Shown: positions 6,944-14,779, numbered from the stretch's first letter. The stretch: 27,521 bases of DNA from Actinomycetes bacterium (GCA_023437745.1 JAEZFI010000198.1:1-27521), one strand, 5' to 3'. The notes: generated from the letters alone by a model not told the origin. Program-made: numbers and translations.

Positions 6944-8422
6944 CTAGATCCCCTCGGCGACGGACTTGGTCTCGAGGTACTCCTCGAACCCGGCGACGCC
7001 CATCTCACGACCGATGCCCGACTGCTTGTAGCCGCCGAAGGGGACGTCGGCGCCGTACCAGATGCCGCCGTTCACGCTCATCGTGCCGGTGCGCACGCGC
7101 GTCGCCACGGCCCACGCCCGCTCCGGGTCACCCGAGTGCACAGCACCGGAGAGGCCGTAGGGCGAGTCGTTCGCGAGGCGCACCGCGTCGTCGTCGCCGT
7201 CGTGCGGGATGACCACGAGGACGGGGCCGAAGATCTCCTCCCGCGCCACCCTGGCGTCGTTGCCGAGCCCCACCACGAGCGTGGGTTCGACGAACCACCC
7301 GCGGTCCATGGCCTCGGGGCGGCCTCCCCCGCAGGCGAAGCTCCCGCCCTCCTCCAGCGCCAGGCGGAGGTAGCCCTCGACCCGGTCGCGCTGGACGGCC
7401 GAGATCAGCGGGCCGCACACGACGCCCTCCTGGGTGGGGTCGCCCGCCGGCAGCATCGCCATCATCGCGGCGGTGCTGTCGACCGCCTCGTCGTAGCGGT
7501 TCCGGGGCACGAGCAGTCGGGTCGTGATCGCACAGCCCTGACCCGCGTGGGTCGACGCCATGAAGGCGGCCATCGTCGTGGCCGCCGCCATGTCGGCGTC
7601 GTCGAGCACGATGAACGCCGACTTGCCGCCCAGCTCGAGGAACACGCGCCCGAGGCGCTCCGCGGCCGCGGCCATCACCTTCTTCCCGGTGGCGGTGGAG
7701 CCGGTGAACGACACCACGTCGACCCGGGGGTCGGACGTCAGCTGGGCGCCGAGCGAGTGGTCGGCCGAGGTCACGACGTTCAGCACACCCGGGGGGAGGT
7801 CGGTCTCCTCGGTGGCGATCCGGGCGAGCGCCGACGCGCACCACGGCGTGTCGGGCGCCGGCTTGAGGACCACGGTGCAGCCCGCGGCCAGCGCCGGGCC
7901 GACCTTGGCGAGGTTGATCTGGTGGGGGAAGTTCCAGGGGGTCACCGCGCCCACGACGCCGGCGGGTTCGCGGAGGACCCAGCGGCGGCTCGCGACGCCC
8001 ATCGGCGACGCTTCGCCCAGGTCCGTCCGCCACGTGTACCGCTCGGCGAGGTCGGCCGCGTAGCCGAGGTCCTCCACGGGCGCGTCGAACTGCGGTCCCG
8101 CGGTGAGGAAGACCGGCGCGCCGACCTCGGCGGTCGTGAGCGCCCGCATGTCCTCGCCGTGCGACTGGAGCGCGTCGCGCAGCTGGCGGAGGCAGTGCGC
8201 CCGGAAGGCCGGATCGGCGGACCACGTGGTCTCGTCGAACGCCCGGCGCGCCGCGCCGATGGCGGCGTGCATGTCGACCGCGGTGCCGTCGGCGGCGACG
8301 CCGAGCACCTCTTCGGTCGCCGGGTTGGACGTCTCGAAGGTGCCGCCCCCGGTCGCAGCGCGCACCGTGCCGTCGACGAGCAGCGTGTCCAGGCCGGCGG
8401 TGAACGCGCCGAGGTCGGCCAT
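6944..8422 (-). CDS. NAD(P)-dependent aldehyde dehydrogenase
   Basis: A 492-aa member of the aldehyde dehydrogenase superfamily, oxidising an aldehyde to a carboxylic acid. All key elements are present: TPWNFP with Asn164, the cofactor-binding Lys187 in LKPAP, FTGSTATG at 239-246, the general base Glu263 in LELGGK, and the nucleophile Cys297 in HAGQGC. EEIFGPVL and PFGGYKQSGIGRE complete the C-terminal part. The start ATG at 8422 overlaps the preceding stop by one base (TGATG). An aldehyde dehydrogenase gene (aldA, Rv0768) also lies at the corresponding mycobacterial locus, but there, as I recall, it is divergent from the regulator. The likely substrate is an aldehyde made by the P450 or dehydrogenase steps of this operon; it cannot be named from sequence. 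Confidence 0.93.
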   Translation of the reverse strand: MADLGAFTAGLDTLLVDGTVRAATGGGTFETSNPATEEVLGVAADGTAVDMHAAIGAARRAFDETTWSADPAFRAHCLRQLRDALQSHGEDMRALTTAEVGAPVFLTAGPQFDAPVEDLGYAADLAERYTWRTDLGEASPMGVASRRWVLREPAGVVGAVTPWNFPHQINLAKVGPALAAGCTVVLKPAPDTPWCASALARIATEETDLPPGVLNVVTSADHSLGAQLTSDPRVDVVSFTGSTATGKKVMAAAAERLGRVFLELGGKSAFIVLDDADMAAATTMAAFMASTHAGQGCAITTRLLVPRNRYDEAVDSTAAMMAMLPAGDPTQEGVVCGPLISAVQRDRVEGYLRLALEEGGSFACGGGRPEAMDRGWFVEPTLVVGLGNDARVAREEIFGPVLVVIPHDGDDDAVRLANDSPYGLSGAVHSGDPERAWAVATRVRTGTMSVNGGIWYGADVPFGGYKQSGIGREMGVAGFEEYLETKSVAEGI

Positions 8423-8976
8423 CAGCGCTCCCAGATGCCGACGGGCGCCGTGTGGATCGGGTAGTACCCGGGCTGCGGGCCCTTCATGGACTTGTGCATG
8501 CGCGCGGTCATCCCCTCGGAGAGGGTGCCGTCGCTCATCATCTCGAGGAAGACCGACGCGGCGTTCCCGAAGTCGAACCAGTCGCGCTGCCAGGACCACT
8601 GCTGGTCGCCCGCGTAGCGGAACCAGCTGCCGCCGATGCCGCCCACCTCGTAGTTCGAGCCGTCGGCCCGCTGGGCGTCGGCGACCTGGCGCCAGAACCC
8701 GACGACGAAGCCCTTCCGGTCGTCGATCAGGATCTCCTCGTACGGGTAGGTCCATCCGTCGAGGCCGCCCATCTCGGCGCCGAGGGCGAGGTCACGGATC
8801 TCGTCGCGACCGACGGCCATGAACTCGGTGTGCGGTCCGTAGTTCCAGCCGTAGGTGGCGTCGACGGTGTACATGTCGGCCAGCGGGCGCCAGTCCCCCG
8901 CCGCCTCGCAGTCGCGGTTGGCCTGGAGCCACCGCTCGACCATGTCCTCCAGCTCGGCGCGATCGAAACCGCTCAT
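8422..8976 (-). CDS. NTF2/SnoaL-like protein
   Basis: A 184-aa protein with the look of the NTF2-like cone fold: an N-terminal helix (MVERWLQANRDCEAAGDW), then a beta-rich region with DMYTVDATYGWNYGP, VGRDEIRDL and VGFWRQVADAQ, followed by an aromatic-rich C-terminal half. Such proteins bind small hydrophobic ligands and include ketosteroid isomerase-like and limonene-epoxide hydrolase-like enzymes, but many are uncharacterised. It overlaps the ferredoxin stop by one base (TGATG) and the aldehyde dehydrogenase start by one base, so it is firmly in the operon. The M. tuberculosis CYP51 region also carries a KSI-like gene (Rv0760c), though shorter. Binding of a sterol-like intermediate is a reasonable guess only. 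Confidence 0.85.
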   Translation of the reverse strand: MSGFDRAELEDMVERWLQANRDCEAAGDWRPLADMYTVDATYGWNYGPHTEFMAVGRDEIRDLALGAEMGGLDGWTYPYEEILIDDRKGFVVGFWRQVADAQRADGSNYEVGGIGGSWFRYAGDQQWSWQRDWFDFGNAASVFLEMMSDGTLSEGMTARMHKSMKGPQPGYYPIHTAPVGIWER

Positions 8977-9179
8977 CAGTCCTCCTCGATGATCGTGAGT
9001 GCTCGGGTGGGGCAGTACTTCACGGCGGCCTCGACCTGCCGGCGATGCTCGTCGCCGGGGCGCTCGGACAGCACGCCGACCTTTCGCTCCCGGGTGACCT
9101 CGAAGACGTCGGGGGCCTCGGACTCGCACACGCCGTGCCCCTGGCAGAGGTCGGCGTCGACGGCGATGCGCCACCTCAT
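8976..9179 (-). CDS. 3Fe-4S ferredoxin, likely electron donor to the P450s
   Basis: A 67-aa single-cluster ferredoxin. Ligand pattern is Cys12-x2-His15-x2-Cys18 with Cys56-Pro57 near the C-terminus; the residue normally giving the fourth cluster ligand is His15, as in the mycobacterial P450-associated ferredoxins. It closely resembles, as recalled, M. tuberculosis Rv0763c, which sits next to CYP51 there too. Its ATG overlaps the CYP51 stop in ATGA, a direct sign of coordinated production of the P450 and its redox partner. No ferredoxin reductase is in the window, so electrons must come from one encoded elsewhere. Confidence 0.95.
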   Translation of the reverse strand: MRWRIAVDADLCQGHGVCESEAPDVFEVTRERKVGVLSERPGDEHRRQVEAAVKYCPTRALTIIEED

Positions 9180-10546
9180 GCCGAGGCCTCGGCGGCGTCA
9201 CCGCTCGCCTTGCGCCGGTAGCGCACGGTGCAGGGCTGCGCGCGCTGGACGACCATCTTCGAGTGGTCGTTGCGGTAGCTCTCCGGCGGCTGCGCCAGCT
9301 CGAACTCCCAGTCCTGGAGCAGCACGCAGAAGATCGCCTTCAGCTGCATCAGGGCGAACGCCGCACCCACGCAGCGATGACGGCCGGCGCCGAACGGGAT
9401 CCAGTTCCAGGGGTTCGCGAGGTCGTCCTCGCGCGGTGCGACGTAACGACTCGGGTCGAAGCGGTCGGCGTCGCCGAAGGCCTCGGGGAGGCGGTTGGAC
9501 ACGGCGGGGGACGCGCCCACCAGCTTGCCGGCGGCCACGTGGACGCCCTCCACCTCCAGGTCGGTCATCGCGACGCGCAGCAGGAGGATCAGGGGCGGGT
9601 GGAGGCGGAGGGCCTCCTTGATCGCGTTCTCGAGGTGGGGGATCTCGCGCAGGCCCTGGTACGTGACCTCGCCGCCCTCCGCCTTCAACGCGTCCATCTC
9701 GGCCCGCACCTCGGCGTAGGTCTCGGGGTGGCGGAGCAGCTCGATCAGGGTCCACGCCGCGGTGCCCGACGTGGTGTGGTGCCCGGCGAACATCATCGAG
9801 ATGAACATGCCGGTCACCTCGTCGGGCGTGAACCGCTCGGCGCCGTCCTCGCCCTTGATGGACATGAGCACGTCGAGGAGGTCGCTCTCGGTGTCGTCGG
9901 GGTGGGCGCGGCGGCCCTCCATGATCGACTCGACGAGTGCCACCAGCCCGGCCCGAGCCTCGTCCCGGCGGCGGAAGCTCTCGATCGGCGCGTAGGGGTC
10001 CACGAAGGCGATCGCGTCGGTGCCCTGCTCGAGCTCGTGGTAGAGCCGGGCGAACCGACCGTCGAGCTGCTCACGGAACTTGGGGCCGATCAGGCAGGCC
10101 GACGAGGTGTAGATGGTGAGCTCGGCGAACCAGTCGAGGAGGTCGATCTCCCCCTCGTCGCCCCACGCGGCGACCATGCGGGCCACCTCGCCGGAGATGG
10201 TGGCGGCGTGGCCGCGCATGAACTTGTCGCGGAGCGACTGGTTGTGGAGCATCTCGCGTCGGCGCTCGGGCGGCGCGTCGAAGACCACGCCCTCCCCGAA
10301 GATCGGCGTCATGAAGGGGTAGGCGGCCGCCTGGTCGAGCTCCTCCTCCGTGGCCCGGAAGAACACCTCGTTGGCCTCGGCACCGGTGAGCAGGACCACG
10401 TCCTTGTCGGCGAGGCGGAACTCGCCCACGTCGCCGCACTCGTCGCGGACGCGCTGCATCAGCCCGATCGGGTCGCGGCGCAACTCCTCGAGGTGGCCGG
10501 TGTCGCCGTCGTCGCCCGACACCTTCTGCGGTTCCAGCATCGTCAC
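9176..10546 (-). CDS. cyp51: Sterol 14-alpha-demethylase-type cytochrome P450 (CYP51)
   Basis: The 456-aa protein matches recalled M. tuberculosis CYP51 (Rv0764c) along nearly its whole length. Diagnostic features are the CYP51 substrate-site block around Tyr76 (YPFMTPIFGEGVVFD), the I-helix AGHHTTSG at 254-261, Glu311 and Arg314 of the ExxR motif, and the heme loop FGAGRHRCVG with Cys392 as the iron ligand. CYP51 removes the 14-alpha methyl of sterol precursors; in bacteria the physiological substrate is often unclear. There is no membrane anchor. GTG at 10546 is preferred as start because GGGG lies 6 bases upstream and it gives a GTGA overlap with the SDR stop; ATG at 10540 is possible. It is followed directly by its ferredoxin. 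Confidence 0.96.
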   Translation of the reverse strand: MTMLEPQKVSGDDGDTGHLEELRRDPIGLMQRVRDECGDVGEFRLADKDVVLLTGAEANEVFFRATEEELDQAAAYPFMTPIFGEGVVFDAPPERRREMLHNQSLRDKFMRGHAATISGEVARMVAAWGDEGEIDLLDWFAELTIYTSSACLIGPKFREQLDGRFARLYHELEQGTDAIAFVDPYAPIESFRRRDEARAGLVALVESIMEGRRAHPDDTESDLLDVLMSIKGEDGAERFTPDEVTGMFISMMFAGHHTTSGTAAWTLIELLRHPETYAEVRAEMDALKAEGGEVTYQGLREIPHLENAIKEALRLHPPLILLLRVAMTDLEVEGVHVAAGKLVGASPAVSNRLPEAFGDADRFDPSRYVAPREDDLANPWNWIPFGAGRHRCVGAAFALMQLKAIFCVLLQDWEFELAQPPESYRNDHSKMVVQRAQPCTVRYRRKASGDAAEASA

Positions 10547-11328
10547 GTGCGTCCCCTCTCGTCGGGCGCTTCGGGTTGGACCTCGATGACCGCGAAGCTC
10601 GTGCCGCGAGGCACCGACACCATCGCCACCACAGCGGCGGCCACGTCGGCGGGCCGGAGGTAGCCGTTGTGCCGCATGAGCCCGAAGCGCGACCACATCT
10701 CGATCACGTCGTCGATGACCGCGGGATCCCAGTTCGAGCCCTGCTCGGTGGCCGACGGTCCGGGTCGGACCATGCCGACGCGGACACCCGTGCCCTCCGT
10801 CTCGAGCCGCATGGCCTGCGCCATCCCCTCGAGCCCCGACTTCGACGCGACGTACGCGGCCATGTTCGGCCGCGGCCGGACGGCCACCTCGGAGGTCACG
10901 AACACCACGTCGCCCCTCCCCCGCTCCAGCATGCGCGGGACGAGGTGGTGGACCAGGCGCTGCGGGCCCATCAGGTTCACGGCGACCTGGCGGACGAAGT
11001 CGTCCGGGTCGGCGCCGACGGTGCTCACGGGCAGAACGTCACCGGCGTTCGACACGATGACCTCGACCGGCCCCAGGCCCGCCTCGGCCCCCTTCGCGAA
11101 CTGCTCGATCGACTCGCCGTCCGTGAGGTCCAGCGGGAGCGCCAGGGCCTCGCCGCCCTGCGCACGGATCTGCTCGGCGGTCTCCTCCAGCCGGTCGAGG
11201 CGACGAGCGCCCAGCACGACCGGGTGTCCCGCCGCCGCGAGGCCGAGTGCCGTCGCCTGCCCGATGCCGGACGAGGCGCCGGTGACCACGGCCGGCCGGC
11301 GATCGGGATGGGGTTCGAATCGGGGCAT
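10543..11328 (-). CDS. Short-chain dehydrogenase/reductase (Rv0765c-like)
   Basis: A 261-aa classical SDR, an NAD(P)(H)-dependent oxidoreductase of alcohol/ketone groups. Seen are the dinucleotide-binding TGASSGIG (16-23), an acidic turn in DLT near residue 67, NAG at 94-96, Asn118, Ser146 and the catalytic YxxxK (Tyr159, Lys163). The C-terminal segment carries a variable substrate lid. Its ATG overlaps the upstream P450 stop by one base (TGATG) and its stop overlaps the CYP51 GTG start. The position between a CYP123-like gene and CYP51 equals that of Rv0765c in M. tuberculosis. It probably oxidises a hydroxyl introduced by one of the P450s or reduces a keto intermediate; the substrate is unknown. 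Confidence 0.92.
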   Translation of the reverse strand: MPRFEPHPDRRPAVVTGASSGIGQATALGLAAAGHPVVLGARRLDRLEETAEQIRAQGGEALALPLDLTDGESIEQFAKGAEAGLGPVEVIVSNAGDVLPVSTVGADPDDFVRQVAVNLMGPQRLVHHLVPRMLERGRGDVVFVTSEVAVRPRPNMAAYVASKSGLEGMAQAMRLETEGTGVRVGMVRPGPSATEQGSNWDPAVIDDVIEMWSRFGLMRHNGYLRPADVAAAVVAMVSVPRGTSFAVIEVQPEAPDERGRT

Positions 11329-12551
11329 CAGCGAGCCTTCACGGTCGTGGGCAGGTGCGCGAACCCGCGGACGTTCACGCTGTGGACGCGTGAGATCCCA
11401 TCGGGGTCGATGTCGTACTCGGCCACCCGGCCGACGAGCTCCTCCAGCGCGACCCGGGCCTCGAGGCGCGCCAGCGAGGCACCGAGGCAGAAGTGGCGGC
11501 CGAAGCCGAAGCTGGCGAGTTGCGCCTGCTGGGGCGGCCGATCGAGGTCGTAGCGGTCGGCGTCGGGGAAGACCCGCTCGTCGCGGTTCGCCGAGCCCGC
11601 GAGCAGCACGACCCGATCACCGGCGGGGATCACGCGGTCGTGCAACGCCACGTCGGTGGTGGTGATGCGGGCGAGCATCTGGCTGGACGTGTCGTAGCGC
11701 AGCGTCTCCTCGACCCACGCCGGGATCAGCGACGGATCGGCGAAGGGCTTGCTCCGCTCGTCGGGGTTCCGCCACGCCCAGTACCAGGCGTTGCCGAGCA
11801 GCTTGGTAGTCGTCTCGTTGCCGGCCACGACCATGAGGAAGAGGAACCCGATGATCTCCTCGTCGTCGAGCCGGTCGCCGTCCAGCTCGGCGTCGAGGAG
11901 CGCGCTGGTGAGGTCGTCCGTCGGGTTCGCCCGGCGCCGGGCGAGCATGTCGGAGTAGTAGCCGACGAGGGTGAGCGCCGCCTCGATGCCGGCGGGCGGC
12001 ACATCGTTGACGCCGTCCTCGCGGTGGACGAGGAGGTCGGCGAGGCGGCGGACCTCGTCCCGGTCGGACGCCGGGACGCCGATGAGCTCGCTGATCACGT
12101 CCATCGGCAGCTTCCCGGCGAGGTCCGAGATGAAGTCGAAGGTGCCGCGGGCCATCGCGGCGTCGAGGTGCTCCCGGGTGAGCTCGCGGATGCGGGGCTC
12201 GAGCTCGGCGACGCGGCGGGGCGTGAATCCACGGGACACGAGGCCGCGCATGCGCCCGTGCTTCGGCGGGTCCATCGCGAGGAACGACATGGTGCGGTAT
12301 GCGTGCGGCCCCGACGCCTGCGGGTCGAGGGACACGCCGTGCGACGAGCTGAACCGCTCCGAGTCCCGGAAGCCCTCGACGACGTCCGCGTGCCGGGAGA
12401 GGGCCCAGAAGCCCTCCGCCTCGTTGTGGTAGAGCGGCGCCTCGTCGCGCAGGCGTCGGTACGTCGGATACGGGTCCTCGTGGATCTCGTAGGCGTAGGG
12501 GCTGTAGACGAGCGGCGCGCCGGCGCGCTCGACGTCGTCGGTCACCGTCAT
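11328..12551 (-). CDS. Cytochrome P450, CYP123-like
   Basis: A 407-aa soluble bacterial P450. Motifs: AGNETTT in the I helix (243-249), Glu282 and Arg285 of ExxR, and the heme loop FGFGRHFCLG (348-357) with Cys355 as heme ligand. From the N-terminal HEDPYPTYRRLRDEAPLY to the C-terminal VRGFAHLPTTV it agrees, as recalled, with M. tuberculosis CYP123 (Rv0766c), which has the same neighbours. The ATG at 12551 overlaps the TetR stop in ATGA, and the gene ends in a TGATG overlap with the SDR. The substrate of CYP123 is, to my knowledge, unsettled; context suggests a lipid or sterol-like molecule. Confidence 0.94.
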   Translation of the reverse strand: MTVTDDVERAGAPLVYSPYAYEIHEDPYPTYRRLRDEAPLYHNEAEGFWALSRHADVVEGFRDSERFSSSHGVSLDPQASGPHAYRTMSFLAMDPPKHGRMRGLVSRGFTPRRVAELEPRIRELTREHLDAAMARGTFDFISDLAGKLPMDVISELIGVPASDRDEVRRLADLLVHREDGVNDVPPAGIEAALTLVGYYSDMLARRRANPTDDLTSALLDAELDGDRLDDEEIIGFLFLMVVAGNETTTKLLGNAWYWAWRNPDERSKPFADPSLIPAWVEETLRYDTSSQMLARITTTDVALHDRVIPAGDRVVLLAGSANRDERVFPDADRYDLDRPPQQAQLASFGFGRHFCLGASLARLEARVALEELVGRVAEYDIDPDGISRVHSVNVRGFAHLPTTVKAR

Positions 12552-13174
12552 CTCGCTGCGCTCCCCTTGTCGTCGGTCTCGTCCTTCGAGGGCACCACCA
12601 ATCCCGTGACGGCGGCGAGGCGACCCGGCAGGTCGGCGTACGTGAGGTGACCCATCCCGGCGTGGACGAGCGCGCCGGTGATGCTCAGCTCGAGCGCGGC
12701 GAGGACGGTCGGGTCGGCGGCCGGCCCGAGCGCAGTCTCGAGGCGGCGACGCATCTCGGCACCGATGCGGTCCCGCAGCAGCTTCACGTCGGGATCGGCG
12801 GCGAGCATGGCGACCGAGCACGCCGCCGCCAGCTCGGGCTCGTCGGCGACGAGCAGGGCGATGTCCGACAGCGTGGCGACGGTCCGCTCCTTCGAGGTCG
12901 CCGCCGCGTCCAGCTCGGTCTCCCCCAGGGCCTGCAGGCGGCGCCAGAAGACCTCGGTCACGAGGTGCTCCTTGGAGGTGAAGTAGGTGTACGCCGTGGC
13001 CGGGGCGACCTCAGCCCGCTTGGCGACGTTGCGCACGGTCAGCCCGTCGTACCCGTGGCGGCGGAGCTCCTCGACCGCCGCAGCGGTCAGGCGCTGCACC
13101 GTGGCCGCCTGCCGCGACGACAGGTGCCGTCGGGTGGGCTCGGTCGTGAGCTCCTGCGCAGGCGAACTGGACAT
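12548..13174 (-). CDS. TetR-family transcriptional regulator, first gene of the CYP51 operon
   Basis: A 208-aa one-component repressor. The N-terminal HTH spans roughly residues 22-68 (VEELRRHGYDGLTVRNVAKR, then EVAPATAYTYFTSKEHLV), the hallmark of TetR DNA-binding domains; the remainder is a helical ligand and dimer domain. It occupies the place of Rv0767c of M. tuberculosis. It is the promoter-proximal gene and overlaps the CYP123-like gene in ATGA, so regulator and pathway are made from one transcript. A perfect palindrome covers its start codon and lies next to the promoter, suggesting negative autoregulation relieved by a pathway intermediate. No Shine-Dalgarno is visible; the promoter spacing suggests a leaderless message beginning at or near the ATG. 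Confidence 0.93.
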   Translation of the reverse strand: MSSSPAQELTTEPTRRHLSSRQAATVQRLTAAAVEELRRHGYDGLTVRNVAKRAEVAPATAYTYFTSKEHLVTEVFWRRLQALGETELDAAATSKERTVATLSDIALLVADEPELAAACSVAMLAADPDVKLLRDRIGAEMRRRLETALGPAADPTVLAALELSITGALVHAGMGHLTYADLPGRLAAVTGLVVPSKDETDDKGSAAR

Positions 13175-13211
13175 CTGTCCAGATGGTAGTCCGGGTTCGT
13201 CGGCTCGACAA
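13167..13211 (-). promoter_or_regulatory. TetR operator and leaderless promoter of the CYP51 operon
   Basis: Reading leftward on the minus strand: -35 TTGTCG (13211-13206), a 17-base spacer, -10 TACCAT (13188-13183), then 8 bases to the ATG at 13174. Directly over the predicted transcription start lies CTGGACATCTGTCCAG (13167-13182), a perfect 7-2-7 palindrome containing the start codon. A bound TetR dimer there would block initiation. A second, looser inverted repeat TCGACAA/TTGTCGA (13205-13211 and 13229-13235) overlaps the -35. The sequence elements are seen; binding and leaderless initiation are inferred. Confidence 0.68.
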
Positions 13212-13239
13212 GGGCTGGTACTCGCGCGTTGTCGAACCT

Positions 13240-13278
13240 GGCCGGAAGTCGGTGGCGGAGCACCGACATCCGGCCGAG
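13240..13278 (+). repeat. Hairpin repeat element, copy E3
   Basis: A 39-base element starting GGCCGGAAGTCGGTGGCGGA and ending TCCGGCCGAG. It folds into a 15-bp stem with one mismatch around a short loop. It aligns without gaps to 15294-15332, with 33 of 39 bases identical, and the differences tend to keep the stem paired. It lies upstream of the HNH gene, opposite the head-to-head pair of related copies beyond the cupin gene. Confidence 0.7.
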
Positions 13279-13381
13279 AAGCGGCCGCTGCTGGTGACCA
13301 ACCTCAGCATCCGATCAGCTGCCCCTTCGGTCGCACCGCTGATTCCGAAGCGCTCGCCCCCTCTCGTCGAAGGTCGCTGTC

Positions 13382-13405
13382 ATACCCCACATTTAGGGTA
13401 TTCTC
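13382..13405 (+). promoter_or_regulatory. Probable leaderless promoter of the HNH gene
   Basis: A short AT-rich island just before the ATG holds TAGGGT (13394-13399), a TANNNT -10 element ending 6 bases before the start codon, and no Shine-Dalgarno. ATACCC (13382-13387) and GGGTAT (13396-13401) form an inverted repeat over the -10 that could be an operator. No clear -35 was found. Confidence 0.4.
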
Positions 13406-14728
13406 ATGGCATCGACGGCGGAGGCGGTGATCACGGTGCGACTCACGGAAGCCGAGGCGCTCCTGTCCGCGCTGATGACCGACCTCGAACCGGATGACGT
13501 GGCGCTGCCCGCAGCGGCCGATGTGTACGCCCGATTCGCCAAGCTCGAACGACTCGCCAAGGCCGGCTGCACCCTGATGGCCCGACGCGTCGCCGAGTCC
13601 GAGGCATGGCGGCGCTCGGGGTTCCCGTCGCCGGCGGAGTGGCTCGCCCACCAGAAGCAGACGTCGCTCGGTGAAGCCAGACGCGAGGCAGAGACCTCGG
13701 ACCGATTGAAGGCACTGCCGGACACCGAGGCGGCGTTGAAGGACGGTGACCTGTCGTCGGATCAGGCCGAAGCCATCGCCGACGCCGCCGCGGTCAACCC
13801 TGCCGCCGAACGCGAGTTGTTGGGTGAGGCCGAGAAGGAGGACCTGTCGGACCTCCGCCGTCGGGCGCGCAGCAAGAAGGCAGCAGGTGACCCCGACCCC
13901 GACGCCACCCAGCGGCGGCTGCACCGCGAGCGGCGCTGCCGGTCGTGGATGGACGGCGAAGGCGCCTGGAACCTCTCGGCCCGCGGACCCCTCGCCGGCG
14001 GCATCCAGGTGCAGCAACTCCTCGACCAGCTCACCGACCAGCTCACCAAGCAGGCCCGAGCCAACGGCTCACGCGAGGGCCGCGAGGCGTTCACGTTCGA
14101 CGCGCTCGTCGAGCTCACTCGCCGCCACGGCACCGGCCCCGACAGCGCCACCGACGCTGGCAGCGAGGACGAGCCCGTGGCCAAGTCATCGAAGGTGAAC
14201 CCCAAGAACCTGGCGTTGCTGCGCATCGACCTCGAAGCCCTCGTAAGAGGGCAGGTCGAGGGCGACGAGCTGTGTGAGATCACCGGCCTCGGACCCATCC
14301 CGATCCGTCTCGCCCGCCAGCTGCTCGGCGAGTCGATCCTCCACCTGGTGATCACAATGGGCAACGATGTCGCCACGACCGTGCACCTGGGTCGGGGACC
14401 GAACGCGGCGCAGAAGGTGGCGTTGCTGTGGTCCCAGCCCTTCTGCTCCAACAGCGCCTGCGGGCGTACCCATCAAGAGTCCGATCACCGCGAGCCGTAC
14501 GCGGCGGTCCGCGAGACCCGGTTGATCAACCTCGACGGACTGTGCGGGCACGACCACGACCTCAAGACCTACAAGGGGTGGTCCCTTGTCGAAGGCACCG
14601 GACGACGACCGTTCGTCCCACCCGACGACCCCCGCCACCCCAAGAACGCCGGCCCACCGGGCGACGCCGAGCCCGCACCCGATCGCGCCAGCGACGACCC
14701 ACCCGACACGCTGTTCGACTGCGCCTGA
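13406..14728 (+). CDS. DUF222 / HNH endonuclease-like protein (13E12 family)
   Basis: A 440-aa protein with the two-part layout of the 13E12-repeat family: a helical DUF222-type N-terminal region (about 1-270) and a C-terminal HNH motif. In the latter Cys347 and Cys352 begin the zinc-knuckle, followed by His356, Asp360-His361 (core of the nuclease motif), then NLDGLCGHDHDLKT with Cys and His ligands. Members are multi-copy in many actinobacterial genomes and are suspected of being tied to mobile DNA, but their biological role is not settled. The gene is on the opposite strand to most neighbours and has a less GC-extreme promoter. Hairpin repeats of one family lie on both sides of the HNH-cupin pair. 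The N-terminus follows a probable leaderless promoter. Confidence 0.9.
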   Translation: MASTAEAVITVRLTEAEALLSALMTDLEPDDVALPAAADVYARFAKLERLAKAGCTLMARRVAESEAWRRSGFPSPAEWLAHQKQTSLGEARREAETSDRLKALPDTEAALKDGDLSSDQAEAIADAAAVNPAAERELLGEAEKEDLSDLRRRARSKKAAGDPDPDATQRRLHRERRCRSWMDGEGAWNLSARGPLAGGIQVQQLLDQLTDQLTKQARANGSREGREAFTFDALVELTRRHGTGPDSATDAGSEDEPVAKSSKVNPKNLALLRIDLEALVRGQVEGDELCEITGLGPIPIRLARQLLGESILHLVITMGNDVATTVHLGRGPNAAQKVALLWSQPFCSNSACGRTHQESDHREPYAAVRETRLINLDGLCGHDHDLKTYKGWSLVEGTGRRPFVPPDDPRHPKNAGPPGDAEPAPDRASDDPPDTLFDCA

Positions 14729-14736
14729 CTGCGGGC

Positions 14737-14755
14737 CGCCGCCACGAGCGCGGCG
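14737..14755. terminator. Possible bidirectional hairpin between convergent HNH and cupin genes
   Basis: CGCCGC (14737-14742) and GCGGCG (14750-14755) can pair around a 7-base loop in the 51-base gap between the two convergent stops. There is no U-run, and such short GC stems occur by chance in this DNA, so this is a weak call. Confidence 0.3.
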
Positions 14756-14779
14756 ATCCATCGCGAGGGTCCGACTGGG

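Noticed and set aside
5768..8464. Very long open frame on the plus strand (898 codons) opposite the 415-aa and aldehyde dehydrogenase genes
   Set aside because: It is a mirror of GC-rich coding DNA: composition is dominated by Arg, Gly, Val, His and Asp, with no domain, while the minus-strand frames give clear enzymes with complete motifs.
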